A stretch of 64,000 bases of DNA from JAJNBK01 sp035642715 (GTDB lineage Archaea > Thermoproteota > Nitrososphaeria > Nitrososphaerales > Nitrososphaeraceae). Of this stretch, positions 54,520 to 63,301 are shown piece by piece. Below the pieces are notes generated by a model that saw only the letters and a list, made by a program, of their open reading frames with translations, did no database searches and was not told the origin of the DNA. Where the stretch lies: the NCBI GenBank assembly GCA_035642715.1, contig DASQRW010000093.1:1-64000 (forward strand), given 5' to 3'. Positions within the stretch are counted from its first letter, which is position 1. Every line of letters begins with the position of its first letter. The position numbers and the translations under genes are program-made.

Positions 54520-55849
54520 ATGTAAATTGAACTTTTTCTCTTGTCTTCTTGTACAAAGATTGTATATTTACCTTTTTGGATTCTATTGATATTCTGATAG
54601 CATGTTCTGTATTTGAGGGTCTTACAAGTATCCAAGAATCATCATCTATTATAGCCTTAATACCATCGATCGTCAAAACTGCGGATGATTCAGCCGTAAA
54701 TGAATCAGTTAATTTCTCAATAACTTTTCTGTGCAAAGATGAATCTGCAGATATTTTTGATCTAATTTGAACATACTGGGAAGAGAAGTCAAGATATTCA
54801 TCTATTTCTTTCTTATCTAAGGATGAGATGATGGCACTTGCCAAAAATCCATCTCTACACATGTTGAATTTCGGCATAATAAAGCCGGCGCTACTTCCTT
54901 CTCCCCCTGCCTCAGCATCAACTTCTAACATTTTGCTAACAACGTTTGCTTCACCAACCTTGGAAAAATCAAACCTTCCGCCATGATCCTTTATAAATTT
55001 CTCTACGGCTATGCTGGTATCTATGCTCGTAACAAATTTTTTCATTCCTAAATTAATTGCACTGGCAATACAAATCAAAAGTGTGGCATCAGAGCTTAAT
55101 TTTTGACCCATTCTATTAACTACTACAAGTCTATCACCGTCTAAATCGAATGCAAATCCAAAGTCAAGCTCATTTGCTATGACCAACATGCACAATTCAT
55201 TAAGATAATCTGCAGTAGGATCAGGTCCTCTTGAAGTTACGCCATGAACATCATTTATACTATAAAATTTGCTGCCAAGTTTTTTGAATAAGTCATTAGC
55301 ATAGCCACATGTGGCTCCACCACCGAGATCAAGTCCGAGCTTTAATGTTCTATTATACGTTGATTTCTCTACGAAGTTAACAATCTCATTTACATATTCT
55401 GAAACGCAATCAAAAGATCTGCCAAGTTTGCCAGTAGCAGATGTTGCTGCTGCTGCTGATGATTCTGATGATAATACAGTTTTCTTTAGCATTGTATGCA
55501 GTTCATCTTCAAAAATTCCTCTACCTTTTATTATGAATTTTAATCCATTCCATTCAAAAGGGTTATGTGACGCAGTAACAACAAAACCCGAACCGTATTT
55601 TCTTGCCTCCCTGAATACTATGGGTGTTGGTGCCACATCAAAATTGTATACGTCAATATCTAGTTCCATCAAACTTGCCGAAACGGTCTGACTAATTACC
55701 CTACTTGAAGGCCGAGTATCTTGTGCTAAAACACATTTTCTTCCTTCCAACTTAATTAAGGAAGCAAACAATCTCGTGAATCTGATAATTTCATGTAAAC
55801 TAAGGTCAACGCCATAAATTCCTCTAATACCAGATATTGATATTTTCAT
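54503..55849 (-). CDS. Phosphoglucosamine/phosphomannomutase-type phosphohexomutase
   Basis: A 448-residue alpha-D-phosphohexomutase that moves phosphate between C6 and C1 of glucosamine, mannose or glucose phosphate. I start at ATG 55849 (MKISISGIRGIYG); an in-frame ATG eight codons earlier is possible. The phosphoserine loop TASHNPFEWNG (91-101 in this numbering) with S94, the metal loop DLDGDR (near 230-235) and the sugar-binding GEGSSAG loop (near 310-316) are intact; the phosphate-binding RPSNTEHAIR lies near 415. The GlmM-like branch seems nearest. Sugar specificity is open. Confidence 0.88.
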   Translation of the reverse strand: MKISISGIRGIYGVDLSLHEIIRFTRLFASLIKLEGRKCVLAQDTRPSSRVISQTVSASLMELDIDVYNFDVAPTPIVFREARKYGSGFVVTASHNPFEWNGLKFIIKGRGIFEDELHTMLKKTVLSSESSAAAATSATGKLGRSFDCVSEYVNEIVNFVEKSTYNRTLKLGLDLGGGATCGYANDLFKKLGSKFYSINDVHGVTSRGPDPTADYLNELCMLVIANELDFGFAFDLDGDRLVVVNRMGQKLSSDATLLICIASAINLGMKKFVTSIDTSIAVEKFIKDHGGRFDFSKVGEANVVSKMLEVDAEAGGEGSSAGFIMPKFNMCRDGFLASAIISSLDKKEIDEYLDFSSQYVQIRSKISADSSLHRKVIEKLTDSFTAESSAVLTIDGIKAIIDDDSWILVRPSNTEHAIRISIESKKVNIQSLYKKTREKVQFTYDQIK

Positions 55850-55979
55850 AAATGATGGTAACCAACCAGACATCCGTAATATTTACTCTGCGCTAATAAT
55901 GACTGAATTTAGATAGTTTGTTTCTTAAAGTATATGAAGAATTAAATAATGAGCATTGAAATTTTCATATATCGATTTT

Positions 55980-56054
55980 GCCCTAGTAGCTCAGCCTGGT
56001 TAGAGCGAAGGTTTCGTAAACCTTAGGTCGTGGGTTCGAATCCCACCTGGGGCT
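55980..56054 (+). tRNA. tRNA-Thr (CGU)
   Basis: Acceptor strands GCCCTAG (55980-55986) and CTGGGGC (56047-56053) pair with one G-U. The anticodon stem AAGGT/ACCTT holds loop TTCGTAA, anticodon CGU. The T arm is GTGGG-TTCGAAT-CCCAC; discriminator U. No intron; CCA not encoded. Confidence 0.95.
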
Positions 56055-56335
56055 TCAATTAGCTATAAATATCTCTTATGGAACTTTATGCAGAACTTCC
56101 ATAGCATGACTATCTCAAATTGTACTAGTAGTATACATACTCACTTTAGATATATATTTAGCAAATAGTATGTCTAATCCAAAACAGAGCAAGTAATTTT
56201 AATCACCAAAAATACAATAATTTGTCATGTCGCATTTTATATACTAAATATAATACTTATTAGCAATTTTCATATAAAATCTGTCTATCATGTAAGATTT
56301 GATTATCTTTTTATTGAATTAGCAGCATAATAGAA

Positions 56336-56410
56336 TGCGAAGTGCGGGATTTGAACCCGCGATCCCGAGCTTGGGAAGCTCGTACCTTAACCAGGCTGGG
56401 CTAACTTCGC
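56336..56410 (-). tRNA. tRNA-Gly (CCC)
   Basis: On the minus strand acceptor GCGAAGT pairs fully with ACTTCGC; discriminator A (plus 56336). The anticodon stem CGAGC/GCTCG holds loop TTCCCAA, anticodon CCC. The T arm is GCGGG-TTCAAAT-CCCGC. No intron; CCA not encoded. Confidence 0.95.
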
Positions 56411-56536
56411 TTTAATTTAAATTTCAAATTTAGAATAAGAAATAATAAGTTTGTGATAGATATGCAAATTGTAGAGAATCTAAATGAAAAAGGGATTACC
56501 TTATGCAACACGAAGGAGATGTACACACATTTATTA

Positions 56537-57568
56537 TCAATACTTTCTGTATGTATTATCCAACATTCCATACAAACGATAAATATTTCCCGTGTTCTCA
56601 CTTACATAATTCCAGACTTCAGGGTTAACAGGTAACACTCTGAAATTTGACTTTTGAGAATCATCCAAGGAGTCATGAACTGATTGACCTATCACAATCT
56701 GATCAGGTTGTGCAAGTGCAGTCATTTTTGTTGCAATGCTTATAGTATAACCCAAAATGTCAAGATGAGGTTTTTTTATTAGTGTTTGATTCTCAATATT
56801 TTTATCTTCTTTACTGTCAGACACATAATTGAGCGCATCCCATCCAAACTGGACTATTACATTCTCCCCGACATCTATTCCAACCCGTACACTCATTTCA
56901 GGATAATCATACTGATTCAGAATTGGATTTATACCCTCCCGCATTACTTTAATCATAGATCTTGCGCAGTATACTGCATTGATGCACGGTAAATACAAAT
57001 CATAGTTATCACCCACAACAAAAAATGCTAGAATTGCATCTCCGACATACTTTAATACATATCCACCATACGCTGCGATCATAAGAGACATTTCTTGAGT
57101 GAATGCTTGAATTATTGTTGCAAGCCTATCTACAGGAAGAGTCATTGATAGCCTGGTTGAACCTACAAGATCAATATGCAAAATTACTAGTGTTACTTTA
57201 GATTTAGCAAACTTCTCTAATACATTTTGTGTCTCTTTAAATGAGATATTAAATTCTGGTGCTACTTTTAATGCTTTCCAGACTCTTGATTGTGCCATCT
57301 TAATCGCAGAGTCTAGGTCAACTACTGCGTCAAGATAAAACGAACCCAAGGAAGGAGTATCTGATGCTTGTCTTATAGAGATCTTTTTTCTCTCCTCTTC
57401 TGTATTTGCGGTCTCAATAATTTTGTCTACTTCCTCTTTACCCATATCTAGCTGTAAAGATATTATATCAGCTGGGATACCAGAATTATACAAATTTAAT
57501 ACAGTCTGACGTTGATAACTACTACTAATACTACCATCGCCAGCATCATTAGCAATATTCTCAACCAT
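56537..57568 (-). CDS. Class III adenylate/guanylate cyclase-domain protein
   Basis: A 343-residue protein with a helix-turn-helix-like N terminus (about 17-55, QRQTVLNLYNSGIPADIISLQLDMGKEEVDKI), a linker, and a class III cyclase catalytic domain (about 122-300). The two metal aspartates are present: D133 in LHIDLVGSTRLS and D177 in KYVGDAILA. A later segment (LDILGYTISIATKMTALAQPDQIVIG) corresponds to the base and ribose-binding beta5-alpha4 region. It should convert ATP or GTP to a cyclic nucleotide, or act as a nucleotide-sensing remnant. There is no membrane segment. Signalling partner genes are not nearby. Confidence 0.85.
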   Translation of the reverse strand: MVENIANDAGDGSISSSYQRQTVLNLYNSGIPADIISLQLDMGKEEVDKIIETANTEEERKKISIRQASDTPSLGSFYLDAVVDLDSAIKMAQSRVWKALKVAPEFNISFKETQNVLEKFAKSKVTLVILHIDLVGSTRLSMTLPVDRLATIIQAFTQEMSLMIAAYGGYVLKYVGDAILAFFVVGDNYDLYLPCINAVYCARSMIKVMREGINPILNQYDYPEMSVRVGIDVGENVIVQFGWDALNYVSDSKEDKNIENQTLIKKPHLDILGYTISIATKMTALAQPDQIVIGQSVHDSLDDSQKSNFRVLPVNPEVWNYVSENTGNIYRLYGMLDNTYRKY

Positions 57569-58221
57569 ATCCTTTTTTCCTAATTTACAGTATTACTTTG
57601 ACTTCATCTCTTACTTATGAGATATTTATGTGATTTATTTATGAAAATAAGAGAGAGAAGCCATCATATAATCTATCTAACTATATATAGATGTTTAAGA
57701 TAGATATTAAAAAAATCTCTTATGACTGATTTATTAATTGGAGTGAGATAAGAAGTGAGAAAAAAAATAAAATTTATAGTGTAAATCATATATCATTGAA
57801 ATAAGTTAAGACAAATAGAAACTTTAAACTTACTTTTAATCAAATGTTGCAATTATAATAATCTCAATAAATGAAGAGATATTAAAGCAGTCAATAACAT
57901 AGTACTATACATTCTGCAAAAGTTTATCAAATCAGATAAAAGATGTGTTAAAATTTCAACAAACTTTATTCAGACTACAAATGCACAACAAAAAAATTGA
58001 AACTCGAAAGATAACAAAGCAAATTATCTTCTTACTTCTTTAGAGAAAATATTATTCAGTGATCCAATTATTTTGGGTAATATCATTCTAATGTTTTATG
58101 ATATCAGACGCTTGCCTGAACTCGGAGTTTAATTCTGATGATCGAATAGAACGATTAACTAAAATCTTTATGAGAAATCATAACCACCCAGTATAGATAG
58201 AGAGGTAGAAGATTAACATCA
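57569..58221. other. Intergenic, no gene seen
   Basis: Divergent AT-rich spacer holding the promoters of the cyclase and DUF2795 genes. No repeat or RNA recognised. Confidence 0.55.
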
Positions 58222-58557
58222 ATGTCTTATGTATCAGATGATCGTAACTATACAGATAACCGACAGTCGGGCGTAGATGCACCGGTCGAACGAGTTGGCG
58301 ATATTAGAAGAGAGCCGCCTATTAATGAGACCACTGATAGAAATAAAGCATCAAAAATGGCAAATCTACTTGAGGGTTTACAATTTCCAACTACAAAAGA
58401 AGAGATCAAAGATCATATAAATCGGAAATCTCCAAGCATGGGAAACAGAATTAACGATGTTATGGAAGCTGTTCAAAATAATCTTAGTGAAGACATTCAA
58501 TATAATAGCGTCTATGATATCGAGATAGCAGCCAGATTAGTACAGAAAAATGATTAA
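58222..58557 (+). CDS. DUF2795-family protein, second copy
   Basis: A 111-residue protein. The first 42 residues are polar and disordered-looking; residues about 45-108 match DUF2795 (ANLLEGLQFPTTKEEIKDHI, then DVMEAVQNNLSEDIQYNSVYDIEIAARLV). It aligns with the protein at 20205-20504 over this region, with diverged sequence but the same F-P-x-x-K-x-x-I core. Function unknown. It is monocistronic with a TATA-poor upstream region. Confidence 0.7.
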   Translation: MSYVSDDRNYTDNRQSGVDAPVERVGDIRREPPINETTDRNKASKMANLLEGLQFPTTKEEIKDHINRKSPSMGNRINDVMEAVQNNLSEDIQYNSVYDIEIAARLVQKND

Positions 58558-58966
58558 TAATAGAATTGTTATTAGGCTTTAAAATTTAAAAAATTAAACC
58601 TTTCTCTTCTAATCCTATGTGTTTTTAGAAGATCTTGTAACTAACAGAATCTTTAGTTAAATAAATGACATTAAATAAATTAACAAAATAATACATAAAT
58701 CACTAAAGATGCAATTCATATACAGTTTTCGATACAATGTACTTGCATACTCTAAAGTCCTGAGGAATCTTATTCATGCTTATTAGTTCACTTGCTCAAT
58801 TAGAACAGACCTGAATTACTCAAATCGAGTTTGTTTAAGGATATCAATTGATAACTCTCTTCTATAATACAATCAAAATAGGATGAAATTCGATTCTAAA
58901 ATAGCATTGAATAAACTTACTTTCGCAAACTAAAGATACGAAATGAACCTTTAACTCTTAATTTCG
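58558..58966. other. Intergenic, no gene seen
   Basis: AT-rich convergent spacer without visible features. Confidence 0.6.
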
Positions 58967-59236
58967 CTATTTCTGATATTTGGCAAGTTTCTTGAACTTT
59001 TTCATTTCTCTCTTAATAGTTTCTAAACAGTTAACGCCTTCTAAATGCAAATGTGTAGACGCACTGATTAGGTCTTTATATTCATCCTGAATTTGGGTTG
59101 ACTTTGTATCTTGATTGTAAATATGATTATTGTATAGCATTATTATTATTATTGCATCAGCACCAAACTCCTTATGGTCCATATTCTTCCAGTCATAATC
59201 ATCTATAAAAGAATGAAGTGGTGTTTGAATTGCCAT
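58967..59236 (-). CDS. Hypothetical protein
   Basis: An 89-residue protein without an identifiable family. It is mostly helical by pattern, with an acidic first third (SFIDDYDWKNMDHKEFGAD), a hydrophobic strand AIIIIMLYNNHI, and a basic C-terminal helix (ETIKREMKKFKKLAKYQK). One Cys. It is divergent from the cupredoxin gene by 58 bases, so both promoters share that gap. Confidence 0.5.
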   Translation of the reverse strand: MAIQTPLHSFIDDYDWKNMDHKEFGADAIIIIMLYNNHIYNQDTKSTQIQDEYKDLISASTHLHLEGVNCLETIKREMKKFKKLAKYQK

Positions 59237-59294
59237 ACATAATTTTCCTACTTGAATATTCTTATAAATAGATATGTCCTAGTCACGATGTATC

Positions 59295-59948
59295 ATGCAT
59301 TCAAAGATAATATTGGCATCTATTGTCATTGTTACAACAGCAATCGCAGCATTTGCAATGACTATACATATCAATACCACAAACGCAACAAGAGAAGAAA
59401 CTGCAAGTAAGGTAGTACAAGCCGGAGGAGGAAATACTACTATTTCATTTAGTCGGTTTTTACCGAAGGACGTACAAATCAATGCCGGTGAAAGTGTAAT
59501 TTGGTATAATCCAACAGAGGTATCAGAACCACATACAGTCACCTTTGTAATGGATAGCAAATATATGACAGATATAATTGCACCCTTTGCTGTTCCTGAC
59601 TCAACAGAATTCATACCCTTACCTGCAGATGCTAATAGTGAAGTAGTAGTAATACCTAATAGTAATGGTACAAATAGAACAAATGTTATAGCTGCTTTAG
59701 ATGCAAGAGGGTTTTATCCAGTTGTAATTAATTCAACTAATAATGTTACATACTTGAATTCAAATGCTTTATATGTAATAGATGGAACTGAAAAGTATGT
59801 TAATTCAGGTGTGATACTTCCAGTGGGACAAATACCACCAGGAATTCCACCTATAACTACATTTACTGCAACATTTGAAAAGACAGGGAATTATGATTAT
59901 ATGTGTATTTTCCATCCATGGATGACTGGAAGAATTATTGTAAAGTAG
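59295..59948 (+). CDS. Secreted blue copper (cupredoxin/plastocyanin-like) protein
   Basis: A 217-residue exported protein with a signal/anchor helix at about 4-25. Type 1 copper ligands are H80 (SEPHTVTF), C204, H207 and M210 (YMCIFHPWM), as in plastocyanin-type cupredoxins that carry electrons outside the membrane. The first His and the Cys are about 124 residues apart, far more than in plastocyanin, because of an Asn/Thr-rich insertion (about 90-180). Thaumarchaeota use many such copper proteins in their respiratory chains; a particular partner cannot be named here. Confidence 0.88.
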   Translation: MHSKIILASIVIVTTAIAAFAMTIHINTTNATREETASKVVQAGGGNTTISFSRFLPKDVQINAGESVIWYNPTEVSEPHTVTFVMDSKYMTDIIAPFAVPDSTEFIPLPADANSEVVVIPNSNGTNRTNVIAALDARGFYPVVINSTNNVTYLNSNALYVIDGTEKYVNSGVILPVGQIPPGIPPITTFTATFEKTGNYDYMCIFHPWMTGRIIVK

Positions 59949-60568
59949 TAGTAGTCAAACCCTTTTTTCCTTTTTTTATAATGCAATTTCTAGTATATTA
60001 TTAACCAAAACTCATTATTTTAGATCAAGCAGAAGTTGTCATTGTGTAAGTTTCTATATTATTATTGAGTGGATTGTAGTAACGTAGCAGTACATCATAC
60101 ACAAAATATGCCTCTACTAAAAATTATGATATTCCGCAAGAAAACACTTTTCTTTCTTTTTTTCATCTTTATTTTACAGGACCCACTAAAAAGCATCGAT
60201 ATCATAGCGGATTCGGTGGAATGTAAGATATACAGATTTAGCTCAATTAGGAGATCCAACTAATAGGCCATTCTTCCCAATGAAATCCTAATATGATGTT
60301 GCTATGAACAAAGAGCAAATAGTGACTATTTAATAATAATGGAGCTACTGGTGGACTTATTGTTGGGCCTATTGTCCGCTTGGTAGATTATCATGCTTCT
60401 CCACTAAAACGCTTCTGGTTATTTATTGTTTCAGAATTCATTGAATTTGCATGCGCTGGTTTAAAATATATTATGAAGGTCAGGAGGAAAAGCAATGGTG
60501 ACAGAAAATTACTTATATGAAATGCTCTATTGTAATAAAGCTTTTTGTTATGGATTTGATCTAGATAT
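59949..60568. other. Intergenic, no supported gene
   Basis: About 0.6 kb before the exporter gene. A stop-free plus-strand stretch around 60325-60521 looks faintly protein-like (NNNGATGGLIVGPIVRLVD) but has no ATG or upstream part and may be a decayed fragment. The minus frame 60391-60795 is antisense to the exporter gene. Confidence 0.45.
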
Positions 60569-62257
60569 ATGGTAGACGAGAAAAAAACAGAGACTAACAA
60601 TACAAATAATACTAACAAACCACCACCATCATCATCACCAGAACCTGCATCATCTAATACTTCCGATAACAAGAACACGATTTCTACTTCCGCATGGATA
60701 ACTTTGGCTATTTTGGGTTCGTCTATCTTAATTACTATGTATGGAGAAACTATGTTATTACCTGCTATTCCTGACATTATTACAGAATTTAACATCTCTT
60801 ATAATACTGCCTCATGGATACTTACTGCATATCTTATCGCTGGTGCAGTTATGACTCCGATCGCTGGTAAGTTATCGGATATCTATGGAAGAAAGAAAAT
60901 GGTGTTGATAATAATGATAATTTATATCATAGGAATTTCTCTTGGAGGATTATCTTCTAACATAACAATTCTCATTATTTCAAGAGTAATTCAAGGCATT
61001 GGTATTTCCATGTTTCCTATAGCATTCGGTATTGTGAGAGATCAATTTCCACCAGAAAAACTTGCAATAGGTGTTGGAACATTTAGCGCTATGTTCGCAG
61101 CTGGATCTGTAGTAGGTTTAGCAATAGGAGGAAGTATAATTCAATATTTTGGGTGGCGTAGTACTTTTTTTTCAATAATACCTATTGCTATTCTACTATG
61201 GGTTATAATTAAAAGGTTCATTTACGACCATAATACTAATCAGCACTATTTAATACAATTTTCTCCTTCAGAAAAAAGCAGTGCTGCTCCGTCTGAACAA
61301 AAGCAAGGTACTAATGTTAATAGTAGTAATAACAACAATGATTTGGAGGTTGTTACCACCAGCACCAAATCTATCGATATAAAAGGTGCAATAACTTTAG
61401 CTATTATGGTAATCTCATTTCTAATTGTTTTCTCTTATTTAGGAACAGGAAGTAGTAGCAGTGATGGCGGAGTAGGAGAAGACAGCATCACTACTCCAAT
61501 ACAGATCATTATAGGTTTTCTTATTACAGGAATTATTTCATTGATATTATTTATAATTATAGAAAAAAGAACAAAATCACCCTTAATTGATTTTAAATTA
61601 CTTAACAATAAAATCATTCTTCCTGCCAATATTCTCTTATTGATTAGTTTTCTTGCAATGTTCACGGTTTATCAAACAATACCTATTTTAGTAACAAGTC
61701 CTGCCCCAGTAGGTGGATTAGAAGGAGACGCACTAACTACTGCAAATATTCAGCTTCCATTCATGATTGTATTTCTTTTATTTGCTCCTTCTTCTGGCTT
61801 TATAATATCTAGGTTAGGAAACATCAAACCCACACTCATAGGAAGCATAATTAGCACAATAGGATTCTTTAGTATACTTCTTTTCCATTCGACAGAGTCT
61901 ATGGTGGCAGGAACTCTGGCTATAATAGCTACAGGGTTATCATTGACTCAGGTTGGAGGGTTTAATACTATCTTAGAATCTACACCAAGACAATTCAGCG
62001 GAATATCTCTTGGAATGACCGTGCTTCTTAACCTTATTGGAGGAGCAGTAGGACCAGCTATTGCAGGAATATACATGCAAACAAATCAAGTATTTATTAA
62101 TGGTTCTTTCTTTCCTTCTCTGCAATCCTACAATCTGATATTCCTTACGGCTACCTTGCTTTCATTTGTATCTGTTGTGCTTGTATTAATTATAAGGAAA
62201 AGAAGCACTTCTTCATCCTCTTTAAATCCCCAAGAGGTTACAATGAAGAAAGCATGA
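60569..62257 (+). CDS. MFS drug exporter, DHA2 (14-helix) type
   Basis: A 562-residue major facilitator of the EmrB/QacA type, exporting lipophilic compounds with proton antiport. A Pro/Ser/Asn-rich cytoplasmic leader (1-42) precedes 14 predicted helices. Motif A between helices 2 and 3 reads GKLSDIYGRKKM (about 97-108); motif C-like GSVVGLAIGGSIIQYFGWR lies in helix 5 (about 175-193). A long hydrophilic loop (about 216-268) divides the two halves. Start ATG 60569. The next gene begins 230 bases downstream and is not coupled. Substrate unknown. Confidence 0.9.
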   Translation: MVDEKKTETNNTNNTNKPPPSSSPEPASSNTSDNKNTISTSAWITLAILGSSILITMYGETMLLPAIPDIITEFNISYNTASWILTAYLIAGAVMTPIAGKLSDIYGRKKMVLIIMIIYIIGISLGGLSSNITILIISRVIQGIGISMFPIAFGIVRDQFPPEKLAIGVGTFSAMFAAGSVVGLAIGGSIIQYFGWRSTFFSIIPIAILLWVIIKRFIYDHNTNQHYLIQFSPSEKSSAAPSEQKQGTNVNSSNNNNDLEVVTTSTKSIDIKGAITLAIMVISFLIVFSYLGTGSSSSDGGVGEDSITTPIQIIIGFLITGIISLILFIIIEKRTKSPLIDFKLLNNKIILPANILLLISFLAMFTVYQTIPILVTSPAPVGGLEGDALTTANIQLPFMIVFLLFAPSSGFIISRLGNIKPTLIGSIISTIGFFSILLFHSTESMVAGTLAIIATGLSLTQVGGFNTILESTPRQFSGISLGMTVLLNLIGGAVGPAIAGIYMQTNQVFINGSFFPSLQSYNLIFLTATLLSFVSVVLVLIIRKRSTSSSSLNPQEVTMKKA

Positions 62258-62485
62258 CATACGCCTTTATTGATAATTACAGGCATTATTCAAGCGTACA
62301 TCTCTATCTATATAATGGAGATGATTCGCAAATATAGCAAGACAAAGTTCAATTCTCAGTTATTAATTTAAAATTTATCTTAACTTATCGATACTATAAG
62401 ATATAAATTAAAGAGACAAATAGACAACAATACTGATGAACTTTACTTTTGAACTTTAATAGCTAGATCGGTAGCTAATTGCATA

Positions 62486-63301
62486 ATGACAAGTCATACT
62501 TTAATTATAGGCGATTCTGCATTCATGCCAGAAATTGATTCTGGTTCTATTCATTTCGTTGTTACTTCTCCACCTTATTGGAACCTTAAAAAATATGGAG
62601 AAACTACATTAGGCACTAATCAAGCATATGCAAAATATTTGTATGAAATTCAGAGAGTCCTTAAACAAGTAAAAAGAGTAATGGCGCCTGGAAGGTTTGC
62701 TGCAATCAACATTGGGACTGCTGTATCAAATATTGGAATGAAACCAATTAATGCAGACATAGTAAGGATGATGGAGGATCTTAGTTTTACGTTTAAGAAA
62801 GAGATCATTTGGATAAAACCAAAAGGTACACAGGGATTGTGGCAGCGTGGAGTAACGAAATTTCTAAAGGGCGAACCATATCCTTGTTTTTTTAATCTAA
62901 ATATAATGCATGAATACATTCTGATATTCCAAAATGAAGGTCAAATGCGAATAAACCTTGAGCCAGAAAACCGATTATCTGAGGAATTTATTAAACAAGT
63001 ATCATGGAGTGTCTGGGATATGAGAGTATCATATACTAAAGGACATCCAGCACCATTTCCTGAAATGTTGCCAGAGAGATTGATAAAATTATACACAGTT
63101 CAAGGAGATGTAGTTCTTGATCCGTTTGGTGGTAGTGGAACAACCATGAAAGTGGCAAGGGATTTAAAACGAAATTCTGTGATATATGAGGTTAATGCAA
63201 AATACATGGAGTTAATTAAAAATAATGTAGGATGGAATAATGCAACACTTAATTCAGGTGTAAAATATGAAATTAAAGTCAGAAAACCTGTCACAAACTG
63301 A
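62486..63301 (+). CDS. Site-specific DNA methyltransferase (N4-cytosine/N6-adenine)
   Basis: A 271-residue DNA methylase of the N-4/N-6 family. The catalytic motif TSPPYW (27-32) comes first and the SAM-binding motif DPFGGSGTT (212-220) last, the beta-class order. The serine in TSPPYW favours N4-cytosine methylation, although adenine enzymes share it. The central part (about 110-170) would be target recognition. Its 3' end overlaps a second methyltransferase gene by 35 bases. Two adjacent methylases fit an asymmetric recognition site or a restriction-modification locus continuing past the window. Confidence 0.92.
   Translation: MTSHTLIIGDSAFMPEIDSGSIHFVVTSPPYWNLKKYGETTLGTNQAYAKYLYEIQRVLKQVKRVMAPGRFAAINIGTAVSNIGMKPINADIVRMMEDLSFTFKKEIIWIKPKGTQGLWQRGVTKFLKGEPYPCFFNLNIMHEYILIFQNEGQMRINLEPENRLSEEFIKQVSWSVWDMRVSYTKGHPAPFPEMLPERLIKLYTVQGDVVLDPFGGSGTTMKVARDLKRNSVIYEVNAKYMELIKNNVGWNNATLNSGVKYEIKVRKPVTN

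Noticed and set aside
60391..60795. 134-codon minus-strand ORF
   Set aside because: It overlaps the start of the MFS exporter, whose leader and first helix are well supported.
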